Origin: Peptoclostridium sp. | GTDB lineage: Bacteria; Bacillota; Clostridia; Peptostreptococcales; Peptostreptococcaceae | Assembly: GCF_009881055.1 (NCBI RefSeq) | Contig: NZ_WXFG01000032.1 | Coordinates: forward strand, 1-45,738 | Length of the DNA stretch: 45,738 nucleotides | Direction: 5' to 3' | Part shown: positions 6,295 to 15,204 of the stretch, piece by piece | How positions within the stretch are numbered: position 1 is the stretch's first letter | How the letters are laid out: each line of letters starts with the position of its first letter | Notes under the pieces: generated by a model | Told to the model about the DNA's origin: nothing | What the model saw: the letters and a program-made list of their open reading frames with translations, nothing else | The model's database searches: none | Program-made: the position numbers and the translations under genes

Positions 6295-7827
6295 ATGAAT
6301 TCAAATTCTCTTATTAGAGTAGAAGGACTTACTAAACAATTCGGAACTGTAATAGCAAATTACAATGTAAGCTTAGACATAAAAGCGGGGGAAATCCACT
6401 CGCTGCTTGGAGAAAATGGAGCCGGCAAGAGTACACTAATGAGCATGCTGTCAGGGATATATTCCCCTGACAGCGGCTCTATTTATGTGGGCGAAAAACT
6501 GGTGACATTCAAGAATCCAAAGGATGCAATAGACCTGGGCATAGGAATGATCTATCAGCACTTCAAGCTGGTGGAGGTAATGAGTGCCAAGGAGAACATA
6601 ATAGCCGGCCAAAAGGGCGGACTTTTTGTTGACAGCAAGGGTCTTACAAAGGAGATAGGTGAAATCTCGCAAAGGTTCAATCTCGAGATTGATCCGGACA
6701 AAAAAGTATACGAAATGTCGGTTGCCGAAAAGCAAAGACTCGAGATACTAAAGGTGCTCTACAGAGGCGCGAAGATACTCATACTCGATGAACCGACGGC
6801 TGTTCTCACACCACAGGAGACTACAAAGCTTTTCGATATAATCAGGAACATGAAAAGAGAAGGCTGTGCTGTGATAATAATCACGCACAAACTTAATGAG
6901 GTAATGGAGATAAGCGACAGGATAACGGTGCTTCGAAAGGGAGAAGTTGTGGGCACTGTGGACAAAGTCGATACTAATCCCCAAAAGCTTACTGACCTTA
7001 TGGTGGGCAGGGCGGTTGAACTTTCAATAGAAAGACCCGAGGTAAAGACCTTGAAGAGGACTCTCGTGGTCAAGAACCTCAATGCTCTTGACATGCAAGG
7101 TGCCAAAGTTATGAAGGACATGTCCTTTGAACTCTACGGCGGCGAAATACTTGGAGTCGCAGGTGTTGCAGGAAGCGGCCAGAAAGAGCTTTGCGAATCA
7201 ATAGCGGGAGTATATCCTGTTGAGTCAGGTCAGATAATATACGAGGAAGAAAATATAGTTGGTAAGAGTCCAAGAGATATAATAAAGATGGGTATAAGCA
7301 TGAGCTTCGTGCCCGAAGACAGACTCGGCATGGGTCTGGTGGCCTCTATGGATATTGTAGACAATCTGCTTCTGAAGGAATACCACAGACAGAAAGGATT
7401 CTTCGTAAAGAGGAAACCTGTTGCTGACAAGGCGAGGGACATAGTAAGGAGACTCGATATAAGCACTCCTGGAATACACCACCCTGTAAGGCAGCTGTCA
7501 GGCGGAAACATACAAAAGGTTCTGCTCGGCAGGGAGATAGACCTTAATCCCCACCTTATTATAACAGCATATCCTGCAAGAGGCCTTGACATAGGCGCGT
7601 CATACACAGTATATGACCTGCTCAATGAGCAGAAGAAAAAGGGCGTTGCCGTACTTTTCATAGGCGAAGACCTGGATGTGCTGATGGAGCTTTGCGACAG
7701 GATAATGGTAGTATGTGGTGGAAAGATAACTGGAATAGTAGACGCCAAGACATGTACGAAAGAGGAACTGGGCCTTCTTATGGCGGGCGAGAGTATTGAA
7801 ACAAAGGGAGTGGATGCGGATGCTTAG
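6295..7827 (+). CDS. Nucleoside ABC importer ATPase (two ABC domains)
   Basis: This is the energising subunit of the importer, with two fused nucleotide-binding domains as in YufO/NupA and RbsA. The first domain (about residues 5-240) has Walker A GENGAGKST, a signature region MSVAEKQRLEIL and Walker B ILILDEPTAVLTP. The second (about 255-500) has a degenerate Walker A (GVAGSGQKE), a good signature LSGGNIQKV, and a Walker B-like IITAYPARGLDIG that lacks the usual glutamate; this asymmetry is normal in the family. It starts at ATG 6295, 13 bp after the lipoprotein gene, with AGGTGA at 5 bases; an in-frame GTG at 6286 overlaps that site. It overlaps the next gene by 8 bp. Confidence 0.95.
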   Translation: MNSNSLIRVEGLTKQFGTVIANYNVSLDIKAGEIHSLLGENGAGKSTLMSMLSGIYSPDSGSIYVGEKLVTFKNPKDAIDLGIGMIYQHFKLVEVMSAKENIIAGQKGGLFVDSKGLTKEIGEISQRFNLEIDPDKKVYEMSVAEKQRLEILKVLYRGAKILILDEPTAVLTPQETTKLFDIIRNMKREGCAVIIITHKLNEVMEISDRITVLRKGEVVGTVDKVDTNPQKLTDLMVGRAVELSIERPEVKTLKRTLVVKNLNALDMQGAKVMKDMSFELYGGEILGVAGVAGSGQKELCESIAGVYPVESGQIIYEEENIVGKSPRDIIKMGISMSFVPEDRLGMGLVASMDIVDNLLLKEYHRQKGFFVKRKPVADKARDIVRRLDISTPGIHHPVRQLSGGNIQKVLLGREIDLNPHLIITAYPARGLDIGASYTVYDLLNEQKKKGVAVLFIGEDLDVLMELCDRIMVVCGGKITGIVDAKTCTKEELGLLMAGESIETKGVDADA

Positions 7828-8905
7828 AATAATTAAAAAACCTGAGCCATCAAAACAGCAGCTTGTGGCCATAAAGATTACAGCTGTTGTTTTGGCATTT
7901 GTGGCATCTACAGTATTCATACTTTCTTTAGGCCACAATCCTTTCAGTGTATATTTTTCTATGCTCGAAGGCTGCTTCGGGTCACTTTACAGATTCAATG
8001 AGACCGTTGTAAAGACAATACCGCTTGCAATTACATCGCTTGGAATATTAGTTGCCTTCAAGATGAAGTTCTGGAACATAGGCGGCGAAGGTCAAATATT
8101 GATGGGAGCCTTTCTGGCGAGTTTTTTTGCGCTTAAATTCCCTGACATGCCAATAGGATTGCTCATACCGCTTATGATTGCAGCTGGAATGGTAGGCGGA
8201 GGAATCTGGGCTCTGATACCTGCATTTTTCAAGGCAAGACTTGGAACCAACGAGACACTGTTCACTCTTATGATGAACTATATAGCTCTGCAATGGGTAA
8301 CATATCTTCAGTATGGACCTTGGAAGGATCCGAACGCACTTGGATTCCCTAAGATACCAAACTTTTCATCTAATGCCGTGCTTCCGAGTGTATTTGGTAT
8401 ACACGCTGGCTGGATAATATGCCTGCTGCTAATAGCAGGGGTATACGTATTTATGAAATATTCAAAGAAGGGCTTTGAGATAAGCGTAATAGGAGAAAGC
8501 GAAACAACAGCGCTGTATGCAGGCATGAATGTAAAAAAGATTACACTAATAGCCATATTCATGAGCGGCGCACTATGCGGACTTGCCGGCATGATTCAGG
8601 CTTCGGCCGTAAGCAACACGCTTTCAATAGAAGTTGCCGGCGGAGTCGGTTATACTGCAATAATTGTAGCATGGCTTTCAGGGCTTAGCGCACCTATAAT
8701 TCTGTTGGTTTCGTTCTTGTTTGCAACGCTTGTTCAGGGCGGAGCTTATATACAGACGGCTTTCCAAATACCGCAGTCAGCCGCACAAATTCTCCAAGGA
8801 ATGATACTTATATTTGTACTCGGAAGCGAATTCTTCTCGAAGTATAAAATCGATATAAAAAAGGAAAAATCAAACAATAACGAAGACAGCGCAAGGATTG
8901 CCTGA
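7820..8905 (+). CDS. Nucleoside ABC importer permease, first subunit
   Basis: This is a membrane permease of the branched-chain amino acid/ribose transporter superfamily, YufP/NupB type. The product (361 residues) has many hydrophobic segments: one at about residues 20-40, one with the conserved KMKFWNIGGEGQILMGA loop, and others through FVLGSEFF near residue 340. The cytoplasmic coupling motif ALYAGMNVKKITLIAIFMSGALCGLAGMIQ is typical of the family. ATG 7820 is favoured over ATG 7814 because AGGGAG lies at a suitable distance; it overlaps the ATPase gene by 8 bp, which implies translational coupling. The tail after the last membrane segment is lysine- and asparagine-rich. Confidence 0.94.
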   Translation: MLRIIKKPEPSKQQLVAIKITAVVLAFVASTVFILSLGHNPFSVYFSMLEGCFGSLYRFNETVVKTIPLAITSLGILVAFKMKFWNIGGEGQILMGAFLASFFALKFPDMPIGLLIPLMIAAGMVGGGIWALIPAFFKARLGTNETLFTLMMNYIALQWVTYLQYGPWKDPNALGFPKIPNFSSNAVLPSVFGIHAGWIICLLLIAGVYVFMKYSKKGFEISVIGESETTALYAGMNVKKITLIAIFMSGALCGLAGMIQASAVSNTLSIEVAGGVGYTAIIVAWLSGLSAPIILLVSFLFATLVQGGAYIQTAFQIPQSAAQILQGMILIFVLGSEFFSKYKIDIKKEKSNNNEDSARIA

Positions 8906-8931
8906 TTTAATAAACGGAAGGAGCAAAAACT

Positions 8932-9864
8932 ATGGCTTTGATATCTTTTCTGGCCGCAGCAGTGCAGGCTGGAATGCCTCTGTTGTTTGCCACAGTGGGA
9001 GAGATAATAACGGAGAAGTCCGGAAATCTCAACCTGGGGGTCGAAGGGCTTATGCTGCTTGGAGCTGTGGCAGGTTTTCAAGTCGGTCTTATAACTTCTA
9101 ATCCATTTTTGGCTATAATCGGAGCGCTGCTTGCAGGTGCTGCAGGCGCATTTATATTTGCATTTCTTACCGTCACGCTGCGTGCCAACCAGGTTGTAAC
9201 CGGACTTTCGCTTACTATTCTGGGAACTGGAGTTGCAAGCTTCACAGGGCAGTCGCTCATGGGGCAGGTTGTGCCAGAGGGAATAAGTAAATTCTTTGCA
9301 GCAGTAAACATACCGCTGCTTGGCAGCATACCATTCATTGGGCCGATGCTTTTCCAGCAGAGCATATTTGTATATATGGGGTATTTAGTAGCAATAGCTG
9401 CAGGAGTATATTTTTATAAGACAAGACTTGGCCTTAACCTTCGTGTTGTGGGAGAAAATCCGGCAGCAGCAGATGCGAGCGGAATTAACGTCACTCTCTA
9501 CAAGTATGTGCACATAATAGTGGGCGGAGCTCTTTGTGCGCTTGGAGGAGCATATCTTTCGCTTGTATATATACCTTCATGGCAGGAGAATGTCACCTCG
9601 GGAAGAGGATGGATAGCAGTGGCGCTTGTAATATTCAGCATGTGGAATCCTTACAAGGCTATGCTCAGCGCAATTTTCTTTGGAGGCCTTGACATAGTAG
9701 GCTTTAGAATACAAAAGTTCGACATAGCAATATCGCAGTACATGATAGATATGCTTCCATATATAGCTACTATAGTAGTGCTAATTGCAGTATCGGCAAA
9801 AAAATCAAAGGAGAATATGGCACCTCAGAGTCTGGGAGAGCCGTATTTCAGAGAAGACAGGTAA
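8932..9864 (+). CDS. Nucleoside ABC importer permease, second subunit
   Basis: This is the second permease of the importer, YufQ/NupC type, 310 residues with about eight to ten hydrophobic segments. The hallmark GEIITEKSGNLNLGVEGLML near the start and the internal loop AADASGINVTLYKYVHIIVGGALCALGGAYLS are conserved in this subunit. A GGAAGGAG site precedes ATG 8932, 26 bp after the first permease. It is the last gene of the operon and is followed by a strong terminator. Together, the two permeases, the dual ATPase and the lipoprotein make a complete importer. Confidence 0.94.
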   Translation: MALISFLAAAVQAGMPLLFATVGEIITEKSGNLNLGVEGLMLLGAVAGFQVGLITSNPFLAIIGALLAGAAGAFIFAFLTVTLRANQVVTGLSLTILGTGVASFTGQSLMGQVVPEGISKFFAAVNIPLLGSIPFIGPMLFQQSIFVYMGYLVAIAAGVYFYKTRLGLNLRVVGENPAAADASGINVTLYKYVHIIVGGALCALGGAYLSLVYIPSWQENVTSGRGWIAVALVIFSMWNPYKAMLSAIFFGGLDIVGFRIQKFDIAISQYMIDMLPYIATIVVLIAVSAKKSKENMAPQSLGEPYFREDR

Positions 9865-9866
9865 AA

Positions 9867-9914
9867 ACAAAATCCCTGAGCAGCTTTCGAAAGAAAACGG
9901 CTCAGGGATTTTGT
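9867..9914. terminator. Bidirectional terminator between importer and exporter operons
   Basis: ACAAAATCCCTGAGC (9867-9881) pairs exactly with GCTCAGGGATTTTGT (9900-9914), with an 18-nt loop. T-rich and A-rich flanks let it act for the plus-strand importer operon and the minus-strand exporter operon, which converge here. Confidence 0.9.
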
Positions 9915-9925
9915 TTTGCAAATTA

Positions 9926-10378
9926 CTATTTTTCCATTGAATGCAGCATGATGTTTCTTTGGCTTTTGAAAATCTTGGCCAGTGATGAAACTATTATTAT
10001 ACCCATGGCAATTGCTCCGCCAGTGAGTATAGTTTCTGTTCCTATCTGTATGGCAGCAGCATAATCATTGCTTATAAGGCCTACCATTGCAAGATACATG
10101 CCGTATCCGGGAACAAGAGGAACTATGCCGGGAACTACAAAAGCAGTTACAGGTTTTTTGTCTATTCTTGCAAACAGTTCTCCCAGCAGGCCTACTGCTA
10201 TGGCGCCAGCCAGGCTGGCAAACGGTGCTGCGTAACCCATGGATTTCAAAATGTAGTAGACAACCCATCCGCATCCGCCCGTAAAGCCGGCGTAAAGCAG
10301 TGAGCTTCTTGGAGCGTTGAAAAAAACGCTAAAACCCACAGTGGAAATGAAGGAAAATAAAAACTGTTTTAGTATCAT
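9926..10378 (-). CDS. ThrE/YjjB-type threonine/serine exporter subunit (DUF3815)
   Basis: This is the shorter half of a split threonine/serine exporter. The 150-residue product has about four to five hydrophobic segments and the family motif VVPGIVPLVPGYGMYLAMVGL. The true start is ATG 10378, which overlaps the stop of the upstream gene as ATGA, so translation is coupled; the open frame reaching 10618 is only an out-of-frame reading of the neighbour. In single-chain ThrE proteins these domains are fused, while many Firmicutes keep two genes as here. Substrate specificity is inferred from the family. Confidence 0.88.
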   Translation of the reverse strand: MILKQFLFSFISTVGFSVFFNAPRSSLLYAGFTGGCGWVVYYILKSMGYAAPFASLAGAIAVGLLGELFARIDKKPVTAFVVPGIVPLVPGYGMYLAMVGLISNDYAAAIQIGTETILTGGAIAMGIIIVSSLAKIFKSQRNIMLHSMEK

Positions 10379-11145
10379 ATGAGCGAACCCCCCATAATAC
10401 CCGTCCAAAAGCCCAGCACCGAACCTACGCCCACGGCTATTGAAACGGCAATCATTACGGCCTCGAATACCCTTGCTATGCCTGAGAGAATATCGCCCGA
10501 TATTAGGTCTCTTATGCCGTTTGTCAGGGCTACTCCGGGTACAAGAGGCATGACGGCGCCTACTATTATCATGTCGAAGCTTGTACCAAGCCCCATTTTG
10601 TAAGAAAGTATGGAGCAAATTGAAATTACAACCGAGCTTGCTGTTGTGGACAGGAATTGCGTGTCGCTAAGCCTGTCTATGCTCCAGAAGACTCCTATTG
10701 ATATCATGCTTATAAAAAAGGCCGCTATAAAATCGGGAAACATGCCTCCAAAGAGCAGCGTGAAAAAAGCAGAGGCAAGCCCCGTGAGCAAAAGAGTTAT
10801 GACGGGATGAAACTTGGGAGTATTGTCTATCCGGTTTAGTCTCTCTACGGCATCCTCGTACGGCATATCGCCGCTTATAAAGCTCCTTGCAAAGTTGTTG
10901 ACCTGGGATATCTTGTCAAGGTCAATCTTGCGATTTTTCACCCTTTTTATTATTGCAGTGGCTTCATGTGTCTTGTTATCCGATACAAACATTCCGGTCG
11001 GGGTGACGAAGGAGTTGACATCGTCGAGACCCTTGGACTTGCACATGCGTTCGATTATATCCTCGACTCTGTATGTTTCAGCGCCGCTTTTCAGCATAAT
11101 CTCGCCTGAGTATATGGCTACCTGTAAAATTTCATTTTTAAGCAT
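10375..11145 (-). CDS. ThrE/YjjP-type threonine/serine exporter subunit (DUF1212)
   Basis: This is the larger half of the split exporter, 256 residues. The N-terminal cytoplasmic part (1-115) contains LKSGAETYRVEDIIERMC and FVTPTGMFVS, typical of DUF1212. The C-terminal part has about five hydrophobic segments with AVMPLVPGVALTNGIRDLISGD, the motif repeated in the partner. ATG 11145 follows a run of AGGGAGAAA. It overlaps the partner gene by 4 bases and probably forms a heteromeric membrane exporter with it. No regulator is adjacent. Confidence 0.9.
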   Translation of the reverse strand: MLKNEILQVAIYSGEIMLKSGAETYRVEDIIERMCKSKGLDDVNSFVTPTGMFVSDNKTHEATAIIKRVKNRKIDLDKISQVNNFARSFISGDMPYEDAVERLNRIDNTPKFHPVITLLLTGLASAFFTLLFGGMFPDFIAAFFISMISIGVFWSIDRLSDTQFLSTTASSVVISICSILSYKMGLGTSFDMIIVGAVMPLVPGVALTNGIRDLISGDILSGIARVFEAVMIAVSIAVGVGSVLGFWTGIMGGSLI

Positions 11146-11659
11146 ATCTGATTTCTCCCTGCTAAATATAAATTAAAATTAGGCTGGAGCGCTGTTGCTT
11201 GGATGCGGTGCGGAAAAAGCGCATATAAATGAATTATATTATGTAGCTTGATATATGTAAACAGGCAATGCAATCTGTCTAGCAATCAAAGAAAATGTTA
11301 GAGCGGACAACGTGCAGCGAACTATTGAAAAATAGAATAACAAGCGACATATAAAAAAATAAATACAAAAAATAATAAGTATACAGATTAAAAAACGAAT
11401 ATTAAGATAAATATACCATAAGAGGACTTTGCGAGTATTGTGTGCAGGCAGAGATTAGGAAGCGTCAAGAAGTAACAGTATATATTATAATATTAACAAA
11501 GCCATTTAGTATGTTACAAATAACGTTTTCACGAATAATAGTGCGCATTAATGCTAAAAAAAACGTGGCATTAATGCGAAAAGTGTATTATAATGAACGT
11601 ATGTTATTTCAGCGTGGACGTGCGCTATTTTAAGAATAATTTGAAAAGGGGATAGAATT
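11146..11659. other. AT-rich intergenic region between the exporter operon and glyA
   Basis: These 514 bp hold the divergent promoters of the exporter pair and glyA. No riboswitch or RNA gene was recognised. A TATAAT at 11589-11594 with a weak GTGGCA 18 bp upstream is the best glyA promoter, overlapped by a palindrome pair listed separately. An in-frame 63-codon frame at 11442-11633 has no convincing ribosome site and looks like chance. Confidence 0.6.
11545..11577. promoter_or_regulatory. Two copies of the palindrome GCATTAATGC in front of glyA, operator-like
   Basis: The self-complementary 10-mer GCATTAATGC occurs at 11545-11554 and 11568-11577, 23 bp apart from centre to centre. The pair also forms an extended inverted repeat with arms CGCATTAATGC and GCATTAATGCG. 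The second copy covers the likely -35 of the glyA promoter, which fits a dimeric regulator bound on nearly the same helix face. The regulator is unknown. Confidence 0.55.
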
Positions 11660-12895
11660 ATGGATTTCACTAATTTGAAGAATGTAGACATCGATGTTTA
11701 TGAGGCTCTTAAAAAAGAAATAACAAGGCAAAACACTAACATCGAACTTATTGCATCTGAAAACTTTGTTTCAGAAGCTGTAATGGAGGCAATGGGAAGC
11801 CAGTTTACAAACAAGTATGCTGAAGGATACCCTGGCAAGAGATACTACGGCGGCTGCGAAAATGTAGACGTAGTGGAATCGCTAGCAATAGACAGACTTA
11901 AAAAGCTGTTTGGTGCCGAGCACGCCAATGTTCAGCCACACTCTGGAAGCAGCGCTAATATGGGAGTATATCTTGCATTCCTAAACCACGGTGACAAGGT
12001 TATGGGTATGAACCTTTCTCAGGGAGGACACCTTACGCACGGTTCGCCTGTAAACATTTCTGGAAAATATTTCGAGTTCATACCTTACGGGGTTAGACAA
12101 GAAGATGAGCTTATAGATTATGACGAGGTTTTGGAGATAGCAAAGAGAGAAAAGCCAAAGATGATAGTTGCAGGAGCAACTGCTTATCCAAGACAGATAG
12201 ATTTCAAAAGGTTCAGGGAAATAGCAGATGAGGTAGGCGCGTTGCTAATGGTTGATATGGCTCACATAGCAGGTCTTGTAGCGGCAGGACTTCATCAGAA
12301 CCCATGCGAATACGCAGATGTTGTTACATCTACTACTCACAAGACTCTTAGAGGTCCAAGAGGCGGAATAATACTTTGCAAGGAAGAGCATGCCAAGACT
12401 ATAGACAAGGCGATATTCCCGGGACTTCAGGGAGGACCGCTTGAGCATGTTATAGCGGCAAAGGCTGTATGCTTCAAAGAGGCACTAACTGATGGATTCA
12501 AGGAATATCAGCAGCAAGTAATAAAAAATGCAAAGGCACTAGCTAATGCTTTAACTGAAAAAGGTTTCAGAGTAGTTTCCGGAGGTACAGACAACCATCT
12601 TATACTAATAGATCTTAGAAGCCACGATATAACTGGTAAAGAGGCTGAAAAGAGACTTGATGAGGCCCATATAACTGTTAACAAAAATACAGTTCCATTT
12701 GATACTGCAAGTCCGTTTGTTACAAGCGGCATAAGAATAGGAACTCCTGCAGTGACAACAAGAGGCATGAAAGAAGGGCAAATGGAGACTATTGCAGAGG
12801 TTATAAGAATAGTTATAGATGAAAACAATATAGAGAAGGCTGCGGAAATGGTTAAAAAACTAACAAGCGATTTCCCGCTATATAAGCCACTTTAA
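11660..12895 (+). CDS. glyA: Serine hydroxymethyltransferase
   Basis: GlyA interconverts serine and glycine with transfer of a one-carbon unit to tetrahydrofolate; the enzyme uses PLP in the cytosol. The 411-residue product is of normal length and has the substrate loop [16 protein letters not shown]199 in VDMAHIAGL, and the PLP lysine K228 in [20 protein letters not shown] precedes ATG 11660. It stands alone between its regulated upstream region and a strong terminator. In a glycine- or amino-acid-fermenting clostridium it would link serine and glycine pools; that role here is inferred. Confidence 0.98.
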   Translation: MDFTNLKNVDIDVYEALKKEITRQNTNIELIASENFVSEAVMEAMGSQFTNKYAEGYPGKRYYGGCENVDVVESLAIDRLKKLFGAEHANVQPHSGSSANMGVYLAFLNHGDKVMGMNLSQGGHLTHGSPVNISGKYFEFIPYGVRQEDELIDYDEVLEIAKREKPKMIVAGATAYPRQIDFKRFREIADEVGALLMVDMAHIAGLVAAGLHQNPCEYADVVTSTTHKTLRGPRGGIILCKEEHAKTIDKAIFPGLQGGPLEHVIAAKAVCFKEALTDGFKEYQQQVIKNAKALANALTEKGFRVVSGGTDNHLILIDLRSHDITGKEAEKRLDEAHITVNKNTVPFDTASPFVTSGIRIGTPAVTTRGMKEGQMETIAEVIRIVIDENNIEKAAEMVKKLTSDFPLYKPL

Positions 12896-12908
12896 ATAAT
12901 TGAGCATA

Positions 12909-12940
12909 AAATGCCAGATGCACAGCATCTGGCATTTTGT
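12909..12940 (+). terminator. Rho-independent terminator of glyA
   Basis: A 13-bp perfect stem, AAATGCCAGATGC (12909-12921) with GCATCTGGCATTT (12925-12937), has a 3-nt loop and ends in a T-rich stretch just after the glyA stop. Confidence 0.92.
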
Positions 12941-12943
12941 TTA

Positions 12944-13006
12944 TATATCAGTACAATTGAACATTTTAGCAAATTTAACTAGTTTTTTTTGCGTAGTACT
13001 GATATA
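12944..13006. repeat. 11-bp inverted repeat with long spacer between glyA and gltA
   Basis: TATATCAGTAC (12944-12954) is matched by GTACTGATATA (12996-13006) about 41 nt away. It lies after the glyA terminator and about 175 bp before the citrate synthase start. It could be a pair of regulator half-sites or a remnant of a mobile repeat; there is no further support. Confidence 0.35.
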
Positions 13007-13181
13007 AAAACAATTATGGGACCGGAAATGTTTTTTTGCAGAATCATTTTGAAAATCCTGCAAATCAACAAAAAAATATCACACAATTCACCTTTAATGT
13101 GTTAATATATACTAAATACAAAATAATTATGAAGAATAGCTGCAGGAATAGCTGCAATGAATGCTATTGGAGGTGGATTTA

Positions 13182-14537
13182 ATGTCAGAAGAATTTTACA
13201 TGACAATTATTAACAAAATGGCTGAAGCCGTAGAAAAAACAAATCGCATACCTTCGGATTACTATGGCATGTATAATGTCAAACGTGGCCTTAGAAATGA
13301 AAATGGCACAGGGGTCCTTGTAGGTCTCACACAAGTGGGAGAAGTGCATGGATATGTTGTCGATGCAGGCGAGATTGTGCCCGACGAGGGGGCTCTTATA
13401 TATAGAGGAATGGATTTGAAAGACATAGTTGAAGGCTTTCAGAAGGAAAATAGACACGGCTTTGAAGAGGTGTGCTATCTACTCCTGTTTGGTGAGCTTC
13501 CAACGCAGTCTCAGCTTGATGAATTCAAAAATCTGCTTGGAGAGTTAAGAATACTGCCAAAGAGCTTTACTGAAAATATGATTCTTAAGAATCCAAGCAA
13601 GGACATAATGAACAAGCTTCAAAGGAGCATACTCGTATCGTATTCGTACGACGACAATCCAGATGACATAAGCGTTAAAAACCTTCTAAGACAAAGCCTT
13701 GAGCTTATTGCACGATTCCCTACTATAATTGCATACGGATATCAGGCTAAGAGTCATTATCATGACAATAAGAGCCTTTTCATACATTCACCATTGCCAG
13801 AACTTGGAACAGCGGAAAACATACTTCACATGATAAGGCCGGATAATAAGTTTACTGAAAAAGAGGCGGAGCTGCTTGACCTGTCGCTCGTAATACATGC
13901 AGAGCACGGCGGAGGAAACAACTCTGCATTTGCAACGCACGTTGTTTCATCTACTGGGACAGACACTTATTCTGCCATAGCAACAGCTGTTGGCGCATTG
14001 AAGGGACCTAAGCACGGGGGGGCTAACCTGAAGGTTCTCAACATGATGAACAATATAAAGGAGAACATTTCAAACTGGAGCGATAAGGTGGAATTAAAGG
14101 ACTACCTGAGAAAGATATTGAGGAAGGACGCTTTTGACAAGACAGGTCTTATATACGGCATGGGTCATGCAGTATACACTCTTTCTGACCCTAGATCAGT
14201 ACTCCTTAAGCAGAAGGCCTATGAGCTTGCTGTGGAAAAGGGCAGGGAAGAAGAGTTCGCATTTTACAATAATATTGAAAAGTTAAGCGTAGAGGCATTC
14301 AAGGAACTAAAAGGCCCTGATGCCGTAATATGCGCAAATGTGGACTTCTATTCAGGTTTTGTATATGATATGCTCAACATTCCTCATGAACTCTACACTC
14401 CTCTGTTTGCAACAGCAAGAGTAAGCGGTTGGTGTGCGCATAGAATAGAGCAGGTTGTAAGCGACAATAAGATAATGAGACCGGCATACAAAAGTGTAAT
14501 GGAAATGAGAGAATACGTAGAATTAGGAAAAAGATAG
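13182..14537 (+). CDS. Citrate synthase
   Basis: Citrate synthase condenses acetyl-CoA with oxaloacetate at the entry to the glutamate branch of the citric acid cycle. The 451-residue product has the active-site histidines H242 (HAEHGGGNNSAFATH) and H278 (GPKHGGANLK), a further H329 in YGMGHAVY, and the catalytic aspartate in NVDFYSGFVY. The HVVSSTGTDTYSA segment is typical of clostridial forms. GGAGGTGG lies 7 bases before ATG 13182; the frame is open to 13161, but the site favours 13182. It is monocistronic with its own terminator. A methylcitrate or Re-type activity is not suggested by the motifs. Confidence 0.93.
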   Translation: MSEEFYMTIINKMAEAVEKTNRIPSDYYGMYNVKRGLRNENGTGVLVGLTQVGEVHGYVVDAGEIVPDEGALIYRGMDLKDIVEGFQKENRHGFEEVCYLLLFGELPTQSQLDEFKNLLGELRILPKSFTENMILKNPSKDIMNKLQRSILVSYSYDDNPDDISVKNLLRQSLELIARFPTIIAYGYQAKSHYHDNKSLFIHSPLPELGTAENILHMIRPDNKFTEKEAELLDLSLVIHAEHGGGNNSAFATHVVSSTGTDTYSAIATAVGALKGPKHGGANLKVLNMMNNIKENISNWSDKVELKDYLRKILRKDAFDKTGLIYGMGHAVYTLSDPRSVLLKQKAYELAVEKGREEEFAFYNNIEKLSVEAFKELKGPDAVICANVDFYSGFVYDMLNIPHELYTPLFATARVSGWCAHRIEQVVSDNKIMRPAYKSVMEMREYVELGKR

Positions 14538-14550
14538 TATAATCCAGGCG

Positions 14551-14588
14551 GCTTCCCGCAGCGAAAGAGCGGGAAGCTCTTTTATTTT
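14551..14588 (+). terminator. Rho-independent terminator of citrate synthase
   Basis: GCTTCCCGC (14551-14559) pairs with GCGGGAAGC (14569-14577) and is followed by TCTTTTATTTT. Confidence 0.92.
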
Positions 14589-14705
14589 CATACAAAATTT
14601 CCGAATAACCCTTTTATTAATGTCCAAATTTGATATAATAAACAAGGAGAGAACAACAAGCGTAGCATTTAAAAAACAATAACTATAGTAAGGTGGGATG
14701 TATTT

Positions 14706-15125
14706 TTGAACTGGGATGTACTAAAAAACAAGGAGCAAAGAAATGCTCTGCTCAGGGTGGCGGCAGTCACTGCATTGTTCATTGTAATGGTAACTTTGGC
14801 AATTTACATAAAAGGCATTGGATATAAGATATTATTCGGTGTGCTGGCCGCAATAATCGCAGCTTTTCTGGCGAAGATATTCATATCCATTAAGAGGAAG
14901 AAGTTCTATATACAGGGGCAGTGCATCGCTGTCAATCCTCCAAAAGGTAAATTTAAAAAATATGAAGTATACATCAAAATTGGAAAGACTACCAAGAAGC
15001 TTTATTCTCCAAGTCAAATCAATATGAAGAAGGGCAAGCTTTATGGGATATATTTCGAAGAAAAATCAAACGATATAATCAAGTTTGAAGAGCTGGGCGT
15101 GAATCTACAAAGACCTAAAAAATAG
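14706..15125 (+). CDS. Small membrane protein of unknown function
   Basis: This 139-residue protein is not recognised. It has two hydrophobic segments (about residues 17-35 and 40-62) and then a lysine-rich cytoplasmic-looking domain of about 75 residues with predicted beta strands (FYIQGQCIAVNPPKG, YEVYIKIGKTTKKLYSP). The start is TTG 14706, chosen because AAGGTGG lies about 9 bases upstream and no ATG fits. A TATAAT-like -10 at about 14633 precedes it. It ends before a small terminator and recU. The C-terminal part could be an OB-like or nucleic-acid-contacting domain because of its charge, but this is a guess. Confidence 0.7.
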   Translation: MNWDVLKNKEQRNALLRVAAVTALFIVMVTLAIYIKGIGYKILFGVLAAIIAAFLAKIFISIKRKKFYIQGQCIAVNPPKGKFKKYEVYIKIGKTTKKLYSPSQINMKKGKLYGIYFEEKSNDIIKFEELGVNLQRPKK

Positions 15126-15145
15126 CTCTGATGCAAGCGAACGAG

Positions 15146-15168
15146 GGTGCCTTAAATGGCACCTTTTA
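15146..15168 (+). terminator. Short terminator before recU
   Basis: GGTGCC (15146-15151) pairs with GGCACC (15158-15163) and is followed by TTTTAT. It may only partly separate the membrane-protein gene from recU. Confidence 0.6.
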
Positions 15169-15204
15169 TATTTGATGCAACATGATTTCGAGGGGATGAT
15201 AGCA

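Noticed and set aside
10379..11176. Several plus-strand frames across the exporter genes
   Set aside because: They are mirror images of the exporter subunits on the minus strand, which have clear motifs and coupled starts.
11524..11537. 14-mer CGTTTTCACGAATA also at 21360-21373, in front of glyA and rnpB
   Set aside because: A few 14-base matches are expected by chance in a window of this size; the contexts differ and no regulator logic links them.
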